NCBI GenBank assembly: GCA_030141605.1
Contig: JAQGDQ010000023.1
Span: 682,001 to 746,000, forward strand
Reading direction: 5' to 3'
Length of the DNA stretch: 64,000 nucleotides
From: Tubiluchus corallicola
Taxonomy: Eukaryota; Priapulida; Priapulimorpha; Priapulimorphida; Tubiluchidae
Under the pieces are notes generated by a model. It had not been told where the DNA came from and made no database searches. It saw nothing but the letters and a program-made list of their open reading frames with translations. Positions 46,301 through 57,954 of the stretch are shown one piece after another. The first letter of the stretch is position 1. Each line of letters opens with the position of its first letter. The translations under genes and the position numbers were made by a program.

Positions 46301-47443
46301 CGAATTCTGGAAAGATCCACACACTTTTTGTCCTCAACGTTTTCTGGATTTGAATAACAAACTTCGAAAAATGAAAAACTTTCTACCATTTTCTATAGGT
46401 AAAGTCTATTGCAACATTTACAAGACCATGAAAAGTTTGCAGGGCTGAGTTTGTTAGTATGAAGCAATAGTTGGCCAGGGCTGGCTTTACCACTAGGCAA
46501 GCTAGGTAGCCTAGGAAATGTAAAATGCATGCAAGTGGTGATATTGAACAGCAAAAAGAATCTCTAAGGAAGTGTTTGCAATCACTTGTGGTTGTGAAGA
46601 TGATGATGCTATTGGAATGGATATACGTGTGAAAAAAAGGAGTTAGAGATTCAAAAATTTTCTGGCGAAAACTTGAGGGGAAATCTAGCCAAGAGTACCA
46701 GAAATTGCAGAAATTTGTTCACTTGTGAGGATCCATGGCGTACAAATGGACCATAAATTCAGTTTCAAATGAAATCAACATAAGCTGTAGATAGGTAATT
46801 AAGTACACTAATTAGTACACTATAATACGTATTTAAGCCTAATTACATTTCTTGTAATATTATACAAGAAAAAGTAATTTAATGTTGAGGAGAGAGGTGC
46901 TAAAACTACCTAGAGCCTCCCTTGTAGTTGGTTATTTGAGTGGTTAAATTTTAACAAAGACTGTCAGCACTATGGTGAGTGTTATCATACTTGCGTTACA
47001 CGACATTCTGAGAAATGTAAGAGAGGTTCTCATGCCCCAAAAAACTTATCCATCATGACATTTTATTTTTTTCTAAAACAACTTTGTGATTATACTAATC
47101 TAAACCTTTTCTAAACTAATCTAAACACACTTTTCTAAAACTACCGTGATTATATATGATTATGTTTCTTTCATTTGATTTCTTTAAACACATTTTTCAC
47201 AAATTATACAAATTTTTTATATAATAATTTCTGCACAAGGTACTAGTATTGCACTAATTTTTTGTAGGTAGACGAGCTTGTCCAGGTGAGGCATTGGCTA
47301 AAATGGAGTTGATTTTGTTTATCACCTGCTTACTGCAAGAATTCCGTCTACACTGTGAGACAACAGAAGCAGTAATTACAGCTAAAAGACAACCGATTGC
47401 TCCACCCATGTACAAGTTGACTGCTACACCCAGATTTATTTGA
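40301..47443 (+). CDS. Cytochrome P450, CYP2-like (clan 2), five exons
   Basis: Encodes a complete 499-residue microsomal-type P450, a haem-thiolate enzyme of the ER membrane. Exons: 40301-40661, 43716-44237, 44966-45135, 46128-46398 and 47268-47443 (TGA at 47441). Splices are GT-AG with phases 1, 1, 0 and 1. There is a hydrophobic N-terminal anchor (about 17-35) and then the proline-rich hinge [12 protein letters not shown]. The C-helix WxxxR is W130-R134. The K-helix ExxR is E365-R368 in NEVQR. The PERF region reads FCPQRFL (418-424). The haem loop FSIGRRACPG spans 439-448, with Cys446 as ligand. The I-helix reads [17 protein letters not shown]: Met311 stands where CYP2 enzymes have Asp or Glu, although the following Thr is kept. 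Overall it looks intact. Substrate and CYP family number cannot be set from sequence alone. Confidence 0.95.
41562..41572 (-). repeat. Pol III B-box-like site, possible tRNA-derived SINE
   Basis: In P450 intron 1 the minus strand reads GATTCGAATCC, one mismatch from the tRNA B box. The following CCCGTCGGTC and the upstream AATGAGACATATACCAGCGA look SINE-like. No good A box or tRNA fold was found, so this is only a possible SINE. Confidence 0.35.
41665..41714. repeat. Trinucleotide microsatellites (ACT)n, (ACG)n, (AAT)n
   Basis: Adjacent short runs of ACT, ACG and AAT triplets in P450 intron 1. Confidence 0.85.
46477..46525. repeat. Possible hAT end fragment in P450 intron 4
   Basis: CAGGGCTGGCTTTACCACTA followed by GGCAAGCTAGGTAGCCTAGG resembles terminal sequence of hAT elements. 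No matching inverted end or target duplication was found nearby, so this is at most a relic. Confidence 0.3.
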
Positions 47444-49723
47444 TCTTCATGTTTTTTAGGAAATTATATGTGTTATTATCTAATTTATAGTGCTGAGCTA
47501 GATAAAGATATTTTAGTTTCACAGCAGCATAAAATTCACTGTTTTGCTAAATTACTAGAATATGCTGTTACAGTTAATTTATTAAACATAGATCCCTCTT
47601 TAGTTAGGTAAGTTATTGCTCAATGCCTCAATCATGTACTGAGTCTTTAGACAGATGTTTTTTTCTGGATTGGCAAGTAATGGACACATAGATGCACGAG
47701 GAAAAGAACGCCTTAGACAGTTGTTTTTTCTTAACTGACAGGCAATGAACGCATGGATGGACGAGGAAGAGAAGGCCTTAATACAATTTTGATGTTAGTT
47801 TGTATTACTAGTCTGCGAATCATTTGGCAGTTTTGTTATTAAACTTTTTGCAGTGCAACGTAGGGTTGTCCAGTTACTCAAGCAATACATTGTATCTGCA
47901 AAGATTATTCTAGTTTTCTAGCACATGAAGTAATTGTGGCAAAGGCTTCAGAAATTCTGTAACATTTTACTGGCAAATATACTATGCTTAGTCTACGATT
48001 AGCATGAATTACTATGTTACCCTGTTTAATCATCCATTGTAATGCTGTAATTTCAATTTCTTAATGTGGTACAATTAATGAATATGTTGTTAATATATAT
48101 AGAACAGAACAAACAATAATTGCATGAGTCTGTAACATTTAGTTTTGAGAGTGATATAATCTGAGAATCAAACCACAATACACCAGACTGCTATCAGTGT
48201 TTGAAGATTTATGCACAATCTATTCCTCAGATCTCTGCAGTTCTGTAATGCCATATTGCAATACATGAAAAGAAGCTGTAGTTTTATAAACGTGTATTTG
48301 AAGGACAAATTTGTCGTGTTTATGTTTTGTCCATTGGTAATTTAATATGTGGACCACAGCACACACTTTTAGTTACATTCTAGGGTTTTATCTTAGCAAA
48401 ACCAGTTTTGAACCCATTGGTTTTTCTCATTAAACCTTGGAAAACTGGCCTTACAATTTCTTGACCTCTCTAGAGACCTTGATCTCTAATAACCACTATG
48501 CTTTGGCACTTTATTTACAGTAAATCTGATGTTAAACCGGCAAGTAGTGATTCCTCTCTGAGTTGATCCACAAAATGAACATTCATTGCATTTAAGTTCA
48601 TGTTTTAGTAGCATTTCAGTCTTGTTGCATTCTTGACTGGTAAAGATCCGAGACAGAACAACTTATCAGATCAGTGCATTTACTAACAAAGTACTAATAT
48701 AGATACTATATAGAGGGCAATTAAAAGACAAAGTTGATATTTAATAACTGAGCCAAGACTATCAGAAATGAAATGGTTCAAGAAAAAATCATCGCATTAT
48801 GCTGTAGCAGCTATTTTTGCAAAAGAAGCGAAACACGAAAAAACAGCCACTATTTGTGTGTAAGGTTCAGTATATCGTGTTCATCATGATTATGTTCAAC
48901 ATCATGCTGTAATGATATGACGTAACTGTTCATAGGGTCTCGCGTCTAAGAGGTGAGACTAGATATGCTTACCTGCAATTCTACAAATACAACATTTATC
49001 AAAAACACCATGGCAATAAAGTTTTTCATCGAGTGTCTTCGTAGTAATACTTTGTATTATCAATCCAGTTTAAATAAAGGGCTTTCCATGGCATATCATA
49101 ATCTTGGTAAGATCGGGTCGAATAAATAACAAGTGCAAGTTTCCCTATTGAGTGCAGGGGCAGTGATTTCTTATGGAAGCGTAATTTTTTTCACTGTATC
49201 TTAAACCAGTTATCTTAATTTGTTTATGCGCATGCCTAATCTTATGACTAATATTTTAACTAGTAATAGTCTTTCTATCTTTTATGTCATCCCATATGTG
49301 AGCTTTATTCATTATAATTATCATTCCACTCTGAAGCACAAAATGTTTTATTTATCACATGAGTCACCTCAAAATTTTCATAATTTTATTACTTTTTTAC
49401 TTTCACATGGGGGGGGAAGTAAAAATGAATTGTATTATGTTCATTGTAGGCCCTTTCACAATATTTTTGTATACAAAATTGTAAATTTTTAATGTGTTTG
49501 TGAAATAAATGACTTATGAATGTGATATGTGGGAGACCACTGTATTCAAAAGGGAGACTAGCACGTGTTAATTATCTGAATTAATTGGTTAAATAACATT
49601 ATAATTCTTTTTATTTCATTTGTTTGCAGTTCACATGCAGAGTATTCAATACAGTGAGTCACGAAAAACAACAAAATAGAGTTTAAGAGAATGAATAACA
49701 AAATAATTACAGGGCTACATTTA
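47444..49723. other. P450 3' flank and intergenic, no gene recognised
   Basis: No polyadenylation signal was firmly assigned to the P450. The open frame at 49220-49492 is AT-rich and without motif. Nothing else was recognised. Confidence 0.4.
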
Positions 49724-49964
49724 CTCCACTTCATTGGCGGCTCGTAGCTAAAATTAGTGGTGGTGCTGCTGCAGAAAATTTTTAGCTATTGTTTTAATTT
49801 TGTGTAAAATAAAACAAATATATGTAATTTTAATGTTGTAATTTTAAATAAACAAACATACGAAAGTTTATATATAAAATTCATAAAAACCTAAACAAAA
49901 AATATGTTTTGCTTACTAATAGACAAATATCGCAGTTCAAGATTGATCCGTGCACGGTAAACCT

Positions 49965-50369
49965 GTGACAACTGACAACAAACTGTGTGCGCTTAGTAAA
50001 GAGAACCTGTTAAATTATGCTAAGAGCAGTAGATTATGTTAAATAATTATGTTGATAGATGCTCGTATGATGAAGCCAGTTAAGGAGTGGTGTCACGTGA
50101 TTACGTGATCTAAGAAACGAGCAGCGGCACAGAGCGTACGTATATAAAGTGCGCGGAGCCGTCAGCCCAGGAATTCAGTCTCAGATCGAGCCTGGAAGCC
50201 GGAGCGTATCGACCGTCAGATCAGGGGCCTTTGGCATTGCTATATATTATATTTATTGTGTTGATATTTAATAAACGTGTCATTTTATAAATAAACTCTT
50301 AATAGCTTTGCCATTCCTCAAGCATCAGTAGGCAGCTACACACAGCTCATACAACGTACTATCCACTAT
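49965..50369 (+). repeat. LTR-like segment; its 3' part is repeated at 51860-51994
   Basis: Contains TATATAAAG (50141-50149), a GC-richer stretch, then AATAAA (50270-50275) and an AT/GC mixed end, the layout of an LTR. The portion 50226-50369 recurs in direct orientation at 51860-51994, with few differences and a short gap. No internal gag or pol is seen. The left boundary is a guess. Confidence 0.45.
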
Positions 50370-50469
50370 TAGCTCTGACCTAAATTCAATTGCGCAGAAG
50401 CAGAACTCCCTTTTCTTTAGACTCAAAACCAGCCACATCTTTAGCCCACAGACACTTTTAACTGTAAGA

Positions 50470-51858
50470 ACCTTATTTATTTATTTATTACATATATCCA
50501 CAATGATCATTACAGCATTGTACATAAAAGTATTTAATATTATATTTATTATTATGTGCACAAGATGCCAAGCCGCAAATGACCCGTGGGGTACTCAAGA
50601 AGTAATTACTTGTTTAGAGTACCCCGAATGAATGTGGACTGAGTGTAAGAGAAAAGAGCAGTAAAGGAGTAGAAAGAAAGGTTAATAGAGAACAGAAAGA
50701 TGTGTTGGTATCTGTATGAGGTAACATAAACTATAGAAATGTAAAAATTGACATAGCCAGCAACACAATGGATTCTGAGAGGGACAGCAGCATAATTAAT
50801 CAAATTGATTTATTCTGTATAATTAGAAAAGATTTCACTTTTAAAATTTCTTTTGAAGTTATTTATAGATAGAGAATTTTTTATGTATTCGTTGCTGTTA
50901 TTCCAAAGTCTAGGGCCAGTGTTAGTGATGAAGTGCCTTGCCGCGTCAGTCCTGCAATACTTAATACGAAATTCGTTAAATCTTGTTGAGTAATGTCTTA
51001 CGTTAATAGATAATGGGTTTAAAAAGAAAGCGGGGTGAAGTTTATGTTTAGTTTTGTAGATGTACACAGCGGTATTCAGGTTTATTAGATCATTTAGCAC
51101 TAGGATAGAATAATTCTTAAAAAGATTAAGACCTACATGTTCACGCTTGTTCAAATTAGCTATCAATCTTATAAATTTACGTTGTAGAGAGTTTATTTTA
51201 ACTAGAGTTGAAAGGTAGATGTGCCCCCAAAGTATATTACAGTAGGTCAAGTATGGCAGTACTAGACAATTATAAAGAGTGATTAGGTGTTATTTTGTAA
51301 AACAATGTTTAACTCGACTGATTAACCCGATGTTTTAGCAATTTTAGAATGAATCATGTTTAAGTGTGGTTTCCAATCTAGGTGTTCATTTAACATAACA
51401 CCTAGGAACTTCATTTCGCTTACTTGTTCTACAGCATTACCACCAATTTTTATAATACTGTTCATATTTATGGGTTTGTTACGAGCTCTGAATAAAATGT
51501 ATTTAGTTTTAGGTGAGTTTAGTGCTAATTTATTGATTTTAAACCAGGCTGTAATTTTACTGAGTTCACTATTAATAATGTTAATGTCAAGTAACTTGCT
51601 GTTGATCTTGAAAAAACACTTGTGTCATCAGCAAATTGGAAGACATTGCCATTGTCAGTAATACAGTTTTGTAAGTCATTAATGTATATTGAAAACAACA
51701 GAGGTCCCAAAATCGATCCCTGGGGTACTCCGTGTGTGACTATTACTTCGTTAGAAAGAACATTGTTACATCTGACTGCTTGAGTTCGGTCCTTGAGGTA
51801 ATTAACAAACCATGAGTATGCGACCCCTCTAATGCCATAGTGGAATAACTTATCTAAT
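50470..51858 (-). mobile_element. 5'-truncated LINE with intact RT catalytic box
   Basis: The minus strand from 51857 reads LLDKLFHYGIRGVAYSWFVN, then THGVPQGSILGPLLFSIYIN and FQFADDTSVF (catalytic pair kept, about 51660-51635). The frame breaks soon after. The C-terminal part resumes at 51250-50810 with NSLQRKFIRLIANLNKREHV and TNTGPRLWNNSNEYIK. A TAATAAATAAATAAATAAG tail near 50490-50471 marks the 3' end. It is CR1/L2/Jockey-like by motif style and dead because of truncation and frameshift. Confidence 0.85.
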
Positions 51859-51859
51859 A

Positions 51860-51994
51860 GGCCTTTGGCATGGCCATATATTCTGTTCATATTTAATAAA
51901 CGTGTCATTTTATAAATAAACTCTTAATAGCTTTGCCATTCCTGAAGCATTAATAAGCAGCTACACACAGCTCATACAACCTACTATCCACTAT
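51860..51994 (+). repeat. Second copy of the LTR-like 3' segment
   Basis: Direct repeat of 50226-50369: shares GGCCTTTGGCAT at the left, AATAAACGTGTCATTT in the middle and ACACAGCTCATACAAC at the right. It abuts the 5' end of the LINE, so the LINE lies between two copies. Confidence 0.8.
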
Positions 51995-52289
51995 ACAAAC
52001 AAAATAAATTTTACTCGCTTGCACTTTCAATAACTACATGTGCATGTGCTCAGACGTGTACATGGCCGTAAGCGCACAACATCCAAATACCGCCTTGCTG
52101 GAGCGCACTGTGCTGCACTGTGAAGGAAACAGTACTAGCTTCACCTGCTCTGATTCCGTACAAGTATAAAGAACGAACTAAAGAAGCATGACTTATTATA
52201 TTAAATATTATCGATAATATCAAGTAAAAATAGGAGGTGTTGCAATACCACTGTACCTATACACGAACCGCCACTGCTCCACTTAATTG

Positions 52290-53025
52290 TGAAAGGCTTG
52301 ACACAAATCTTTTTTACATTGAAATTAAAACTTGGCGTACAGTCAACCTAGTGTCTGCTCAAAATCACTATCATGCACAAAATATAAAAGTTTTGGAAAT
52401 TCAGCTTTTTGTTAGTACTGTTTTGCATTTTCTTTTTAAAAAGTTAATCGCGCTTGTTCTCTCTGACACCACGATGATAAATAATCGAGCTAGAGGAGTG
52501 CGTCCATGTGATAAAGTAAATGTTCAAAGCGAAGAGCATATTTTTTGTCATTGCCCATTTACAACATGCGATATACAATGAAATATTGCACTGATGATAA
52601 TTTAGTATTTTATCTATAAGGCGGCTATTTGAAGCCTGACATTAATGCGTTATGACCGTTCGTTAAAGGTTATTAATGGAAAACGATAACGAATAGTACT
52701 TTCTTAAAACAATTATGTGACGTGTGCACAATTAATGTATTTTTGTGTCGACTTTTGTGCCGCATTTTTTCTTTTTTTATGATTTTATCTTGTAATTTTA
52801 ATAATTGCAAATAAAGTAAAATAAAATAATGTAGTTTACTCACTCGAGTGTTTAATGCAGCATTGCACAATTTCTTGGTTGCATTACTGTTTAACGTGCT
52901 TTATCTTGAACCATTTGCCCTTAAGCCGATATCATTCGTGTGGGACTTTGAAGTTTTGAACTCATTTACTGAAGCATCAACTCTGTCTTATTTCGTACAT
53001 CACTGAGAAAACATCATCAATGGCT
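52290..53025. other. Intergenic, no gene recognised
   Basis: The plus-strand frame at 52237-52581 ends with SEEHIFCHCPF, which recalls the terminal Cys/His block of LINE proteins but is too short to call. Confidence 0.35.
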
Positions 53026-53029
53026 GTCT

Positions 53030-53240
53030 AATGGCGAATTCAGACTAGAGAGTTCTCTCTTAACTTACTGCTTAAATTCTCTCTGAGAGTGTCAACTTGC
53101 GCATGAATTCTCAGAAACTCTTGCTGAGTTTGCAGTAAGTTGCGAGAGAAGTTGGCAAGCCGTTCACACTTGCGAGTTCACTCTCAGAGAAGAAGTTGCG
53201 CAATAAGTTGCGAAAGTACTCTCTAGCTGGGCGCGCCATT
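53030..53240. mobile_element. Small MITE-like element with inverted ends
   Basis: The left end starts AATGGCGAATTCAG and continues ACTAGAGAGT. The right end, reverse-complemented, starts AATGGCGCGCCCAG and continues CTAGAGAGT. The 211-bp interior is filled with AGAGAGT/ACTCTC and AAGTTGCG motifs in both orientations. A PIF/Harbinger origin is possible, but the target duplication is not clear. Confidence 0.5.
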
Positions 53241-53244
53241 ATAC

Positions 53245-55330
53245 TTACACATTTCAATTTCAGTTCTCTAGCTTCTCGTGTTTGGTATTTTGACCTTTAT
53301 GTTCAAGTTGTTATTATATCAGTCGCAATTGCATTATGACGCAGGAAATCGAAATATTCGAAGACTGCTGTTTTCTCTGTCACTGAGTGTCGCACACATC
53401 TCCGTGCTCAAAGCCAACTAAAGTCATGGCTGTCAGAATTAAACCGTGAAATGTCGATTTGCTGGTTTCATCATGTTGCATGTGCAGTTCGTTTTATGGA
53501 TGGCGTTTGTTCACTTTGTTGGCCTTTCAATATCTTATTCCAGTTTTGCTCTCCAAGGGTTTTTTAGTCTGATGTTTTAAAACGGCATTTACACGAGGTG
53601 GGCGATGAAACGGAATGCGGTGAATTTATTTTTCGGCTGTGTTCCTATGAAATGCAACTTCCTTGCAAAATGAACTGTGGACAGAAGGTTGTTTTAGGCA
53701 ATCTAGACCTTAATGAAATAGGCGCGAACTTGGAATCGCAGACAAAGAAGTTGCAGCTTTACAATATACTTCCGTACTCACTTCCGTTTTGTTATCTAAA
53801 ATAGAAGAAATACGGCACATTGGAGATAAGTGAATCCAAGTTGCAGTTTCTTGGCTCAATGGATATTTGTGCACGCGCTACCGTATTGAAGTTGACGTGG
53901 AACCGGAAGCTTTAGTGGATTGCTGCAGACGCTTTCAGAGAGGTGAAATCCATGCAACATCTTGATATAATAGGTGCTCCTGGGCTGCAGAAAGCAGACT
54001 TGGATCTTTCCGAAAACCAATATATTAAGTCCATTTTTATAATTTACACCGGTTTACATCATCATGTTAACAATTTTAAACTATATCTTGCTAAAAGACC
54101 GGATTCAACAAAAAGTGTCATCCTAAAAATGAAAGGTATATTCGCAATTCCTAGAAAATTTTAGTAACAAAACTATATTTTCAAATCTTTCTCCTGCATG
54201 TTTTTGGGAAAACTTTAAAAACACAAATTATAAGACAGGCCAACAATTAAGGTAAAACGAATTAACAGTCTAAGTGGAAAAACAAAGGGGTAGGCTTTAT
54301 GGGCAAAATTTGGCGTCAGACAACATAACTTTAGATATTAAAATCCAATTCTTTGTTCAGTTTTATCCTGAAGGCTGAAGCCCTGTTTTGCACCATATAG
54401 TACTAACTGTGTTTTTATTTAAATTAATTATGTTTTTATGTTCTGTCTTTTTTATAGAAAAGACATTTTATAGTGAATAGTTTGTGAAAAATCTCATTAA
54501 TTATATTTAGGCCTACAGTTTGTTTATTACTGTTTTGCTTGCATGTCCTTTTGTTCATTAATTCCATTTTATTAGGCTTTATAATTAAAATTTTGCCCTA
54601 ACAAAATCTTACTGTTTTTCAGCCGGTGTTAAAATTCTTATTATTAAGATTTAAAAAAACTTACTGTTTTTCATTGAGTTATTATTAATATTTTGCTACA
54701 TTACTGTTTTTCATCCGGTTATCATTACTCATATTATTTATTATTTATTCTCGCTTTAACGCTTAATAGCTCTTAAGCCTTGCAAGCTAAGGTCACCAAA
54801 CTCACAGAGTGCGTATCCCTGGGCGAGAGACGTACAACAGCGTGTTGACCGCTGACCACTGGTCAGGGGCAAAGGGCATGGGCGTTAGTCAGTTTTTCCT
54901 TGATTGAACTCCCATTGCTTTCGTTTTTTTCCATTTTTTCACAAGTATTTGGGTACTGTGGTGTAGATGTGCACCTGGGGTTTTAAAAAGCTGACAAGCC
55001 TTAGACGCCCAAGTGAGGGGCCAAAATGCAAAATTTGGGTCCCTAAATTGGTGACCTTTTGCATGCTGAAGGCTAGAGATACAAAACCCACAGAGTACAT
55101 TCAGGGCAATGGTATCTACGTATTCATGTCACCCGAGTTGCCGGGTGAAAGGTCACGGAGCAGTCATTTCTTCATTTATTTTCTTTAGGATCTATCTGCT
55201 CCCATAGTTTTTGAGCTAGGGCCACAATATTTGGTATATAGTTAGGCGGGGCCAAGTTGTTGGACATGTCAGAATATGGGTAATACGGAGGGAGAAAATT
55301 TTCCTCTAAGGGGGAAAAACCGAAAAATGG
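53245..55330. other. Intergenic, no gene recognised
   Basis: Short plus-strand frames at 53598-53804 and 53943-54164 carry no motif I recognise and may be remnants of a mobile element. The rest is AT-rich. Confidence 0.35.
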
Positions 55331-55339
55331 AGGTTGGGA

Positions 55340-55870
55340 ACAGAAATGCATCGAGTGTCTACGAATAGTACCATGTAGCACATCAAATGAAAGGTACTGA
55401 CGAGACGAATCGAATAGTATAGGTTACAATGAGAATCGTTAATCCACGACCCTGCTAGGAGGCAAAATAGGGGTCGAGGAGACAAATGCCTTCCAGTGTC
55501 GACCGGAAGTAGCTTGTAGCATATCAAATGAAAGGTCTCGATGGGGCAAACCGAATGGTATAAGTTATGCCGAAACTAGTTGGTCTTTGACCCCAGTAGG
55601 GGTCAGGAACAGAAATTAATCGAGTGTCTAACGAATAGTACCATGTAACATATCAAATGAAAGGTCTTGATGAGGCGAATCGAATGGTATAGGTTACAGT
55701 GTGAGTCGGTAACCTGTGTCCTTATTAGGGGAAAAAAGAATTCGAAGAGACAAATGCTTTCCAGGGTCTACCAAAAGTATTCCAGGATCTAGCATGCATG
55801 TTGTATATCAAATGAAAGGTCTCAATGGGACAAACTGAATGATAAGAGTTTTGCCGAGATTAGTTGGCTT
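55340..55870. repeat. Degenerate tandem repeat with a two-monomer higher-order unit
   Basis: ATCAAATGAAAGGT or a close variant recurs at about 55382, 55523, 55652 and 55807. Units 1 and 3 share CGAGTGTCTA, CGAATAGTACCATGTA and CGAATCGAATRGTATAGG. Units 2 and 4 share GAGACAAATGC, AAAGGTCTC and a later TAGTTGG. The pattern is therefore A-B-A-B with a dimer of about 270-285 bp. Confidence 0.8.
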
Positions 55871-55879
55871 TAGACTCGT

Positions 55880-56800
55880 GGTTGATGGGCTGAGGTTTCA
55901 TTGTGAAATGCACTTCCCATGTATTCAAGCAAGGTGAATTCAATAAAAGAAAATAAACTGTTTCAAGAAAAACTGTCATTTCTTCACTTTTAAGGCTCAA
56001 ATTTATAACAATAGTTGCAAAATCTTCAGTTTCTGGCCACGTCAGAAACATTGTCAACTAGTACTAACATTCGTTTTTATTTTTTAAAGTTGCTAAAACA
56101 CTGCACAACCAGAAGCAAGGAGTTTATTTCGAAATTAGTCACATTTTAAACTATATATTTTAATTTATTTAGTAACGATAAATCTTCACAAATTACCCCC
56201 CTCCCCGCGCTAAGCCAGATTCAGATATGCGCACGTTTCAAGCGAATATCAGGGAGTTATTTCAATTGAATTTCAGTTAAATAATAATGTTTTTGAGTGT
56301 ATGGATAATTTGTGGTAAACTTGTTACTTGTAACTGTAATCATCGGCCGCATGCTACAGCATACGTCAGTGAGTATTTATAAGTTTTGTCATTTATTGTC
56401 AGAAAATAGGAAGTGGGAGATATCATACAAACCACGCATTTGTTAATGTGGTGAATAAATTTATAAATCGATGATTTTCGATATTTTGGTATGAAATCGC
56501 ATGCCTCCCTGATTTCATGAATAGAGTTACAAATGGTGCAATGGAACTCATTCAGCTGGTAAGCTCGAATTTAATGAGCTGTGACAGCGTAGGATGCAAG
56601 AAGTAAAATTTATCGTTTACGTAAGGACACTCTAGGATGCTCAGGATAATTAGCTAATATTAGGTTGAGACGGATGTACCGTTTATTATAAGCTATATGC
56701 ACAAGTTACTAGTAATTAACGAAAACTCTGCGAGGTCACTGTTTCTTGAAGAAAAGAGGACTGATGAGTTTTACGGGTTACAATGACTATGTCCTCCCAG
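55880..56800. other. Intergenic, no gene recognised
   Basis: AT-rich, no exon or element recognised. Confidence 0.35.
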
Positions 56801-56819
56801 CTGTCCAATAAATTTAAAT

Positions 56820-57950
56820 GTTGCGTGCGACGTTGAAATCATGCAAGGTTATTACGAGGTTACTTCGATGAGATATAAGCCATGAGTTCGAATAACCCAG
56901 GGCTCGTTCCACCCGATCGTACTGGAAGAGACACGTGTGTGTGTGTGACAAATCACACAGGAGGGCTACTTGACAGAGGAGATTGGGACAAGTTGAGAAG
57001 TTCAGCGTAGACATCTTTCTGCGTTCCTAGGATAATCTAGGCACTGGACAACGAGAGTCTCATATCAACTATTGGAGTTGGCCAAATTGTACTGGGTACA
57101 TTGTGGTCAAATCCGCAGAGTTAAGTAATCTTAACACATTGGTAAACTGAGAATTAACTGTGCATATCTGTAGTTCGTATAAGTTCACATTGTACTATAG
57201 GATAAGTGTAGAGTACACCTTAGGTGATAGAATTGAAGAATTGTTCAGAGAGATACTTTTGGAAGCTATAAACTAGTTGTACGCGTCAAAAGCGCATAAG
57301 AACTAATCTTGTAAGCTATCTAGAAGCAGTAATTATTGTAAATCAATAAAGTAATTCTCTTTGACATTTAACGATTGAGTTAATGTATGATATTAGAGTG
57401 TTTAACTCAAGCAACACTATTTCCGATATACGAATATGATTAGTTCGCTTTGAATTAACTAGCGCTCATATTGCGGGAGCGTCGCTAGGAAACTTGAGGG
57501 AAATAGACCTTTTCTCACAACGCGAAGGTCAAGGTGAAGTTTAGATAAGACGATCATTGCTTGCTAGACTAATATCTAAAGCCCTCGGAGCCAGGTGAAG
57601 AATTCGCCTTATAGCAATTAGAAATTAAGCGGACATATTAAATTCAATCTATAAATCTATACGATATATAGATTTAAGTCACCTTACACTATACGATCAA
57701 GATTAACGGAAACATTAGGCATTTAAAATAAGAACGTGATATTAACGAGAACTAGTTTTTACAGTTTTCACGTTTTTGACATGTTTTTACGATAAGAAAC
57801 ACAGTACTTAAAACTGAACGCTTTCAGCTAGATTACGATATTTAGCAAAATGTTCAGTTTCTGACCTGCTGGCTAGTGACATACGGGATTTTCGTGTCTG
57901 TCTGTATAGTTAGTGTGGAGTAGTGATCCTGCTTCTCAATTTAATATCTT
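56820..57950 (+). repeat. LTR-like interspersed repeat, plus orientation
   Basis: Diverged relative of the repeat at about 37650-38570, in the opposite orientation. It has a TATA-like GATATAAGCC near 56871, then AATCAATAAAGTAATTC near 57342, then the shared ATTGCGGGA and AGCCAGGTGAAG-type stretches at 57472-57600. There is no internal coding region, so a solo LTR is the likeliest reading. The ends are uncertain. Confidence 0.5.
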
Positions 57951-57954
57951 TATT

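Larger units (their letters stand above)
49732..52276. mobile_element. hAT-like element with 8-bp target duplication and nested insertions
   Basis: The left end begins CATTGGCGGCTCGT. The right end, reverse-complemented, begins CAGTGGCGGTTCGT, 12 of 14 matching, with weaker similarity for another 40 bp (both continue with AGTGGT). CTCCACTT flanks both sides (49724-49731 and 52277-52284) as an 8-bp target duplication, as expected of hAT. No hAT transposase is present. The interior is largely later insertions: a LINE (50470-51858) and two copies of an LTR-like segment. Confidence 0.75.

Noticed and set aside
53598-54164. Two short plus-strand frames as a host gene
   Set aside because: No recognisable domain and no convincing splice joining them; possibly mobile-element debris.
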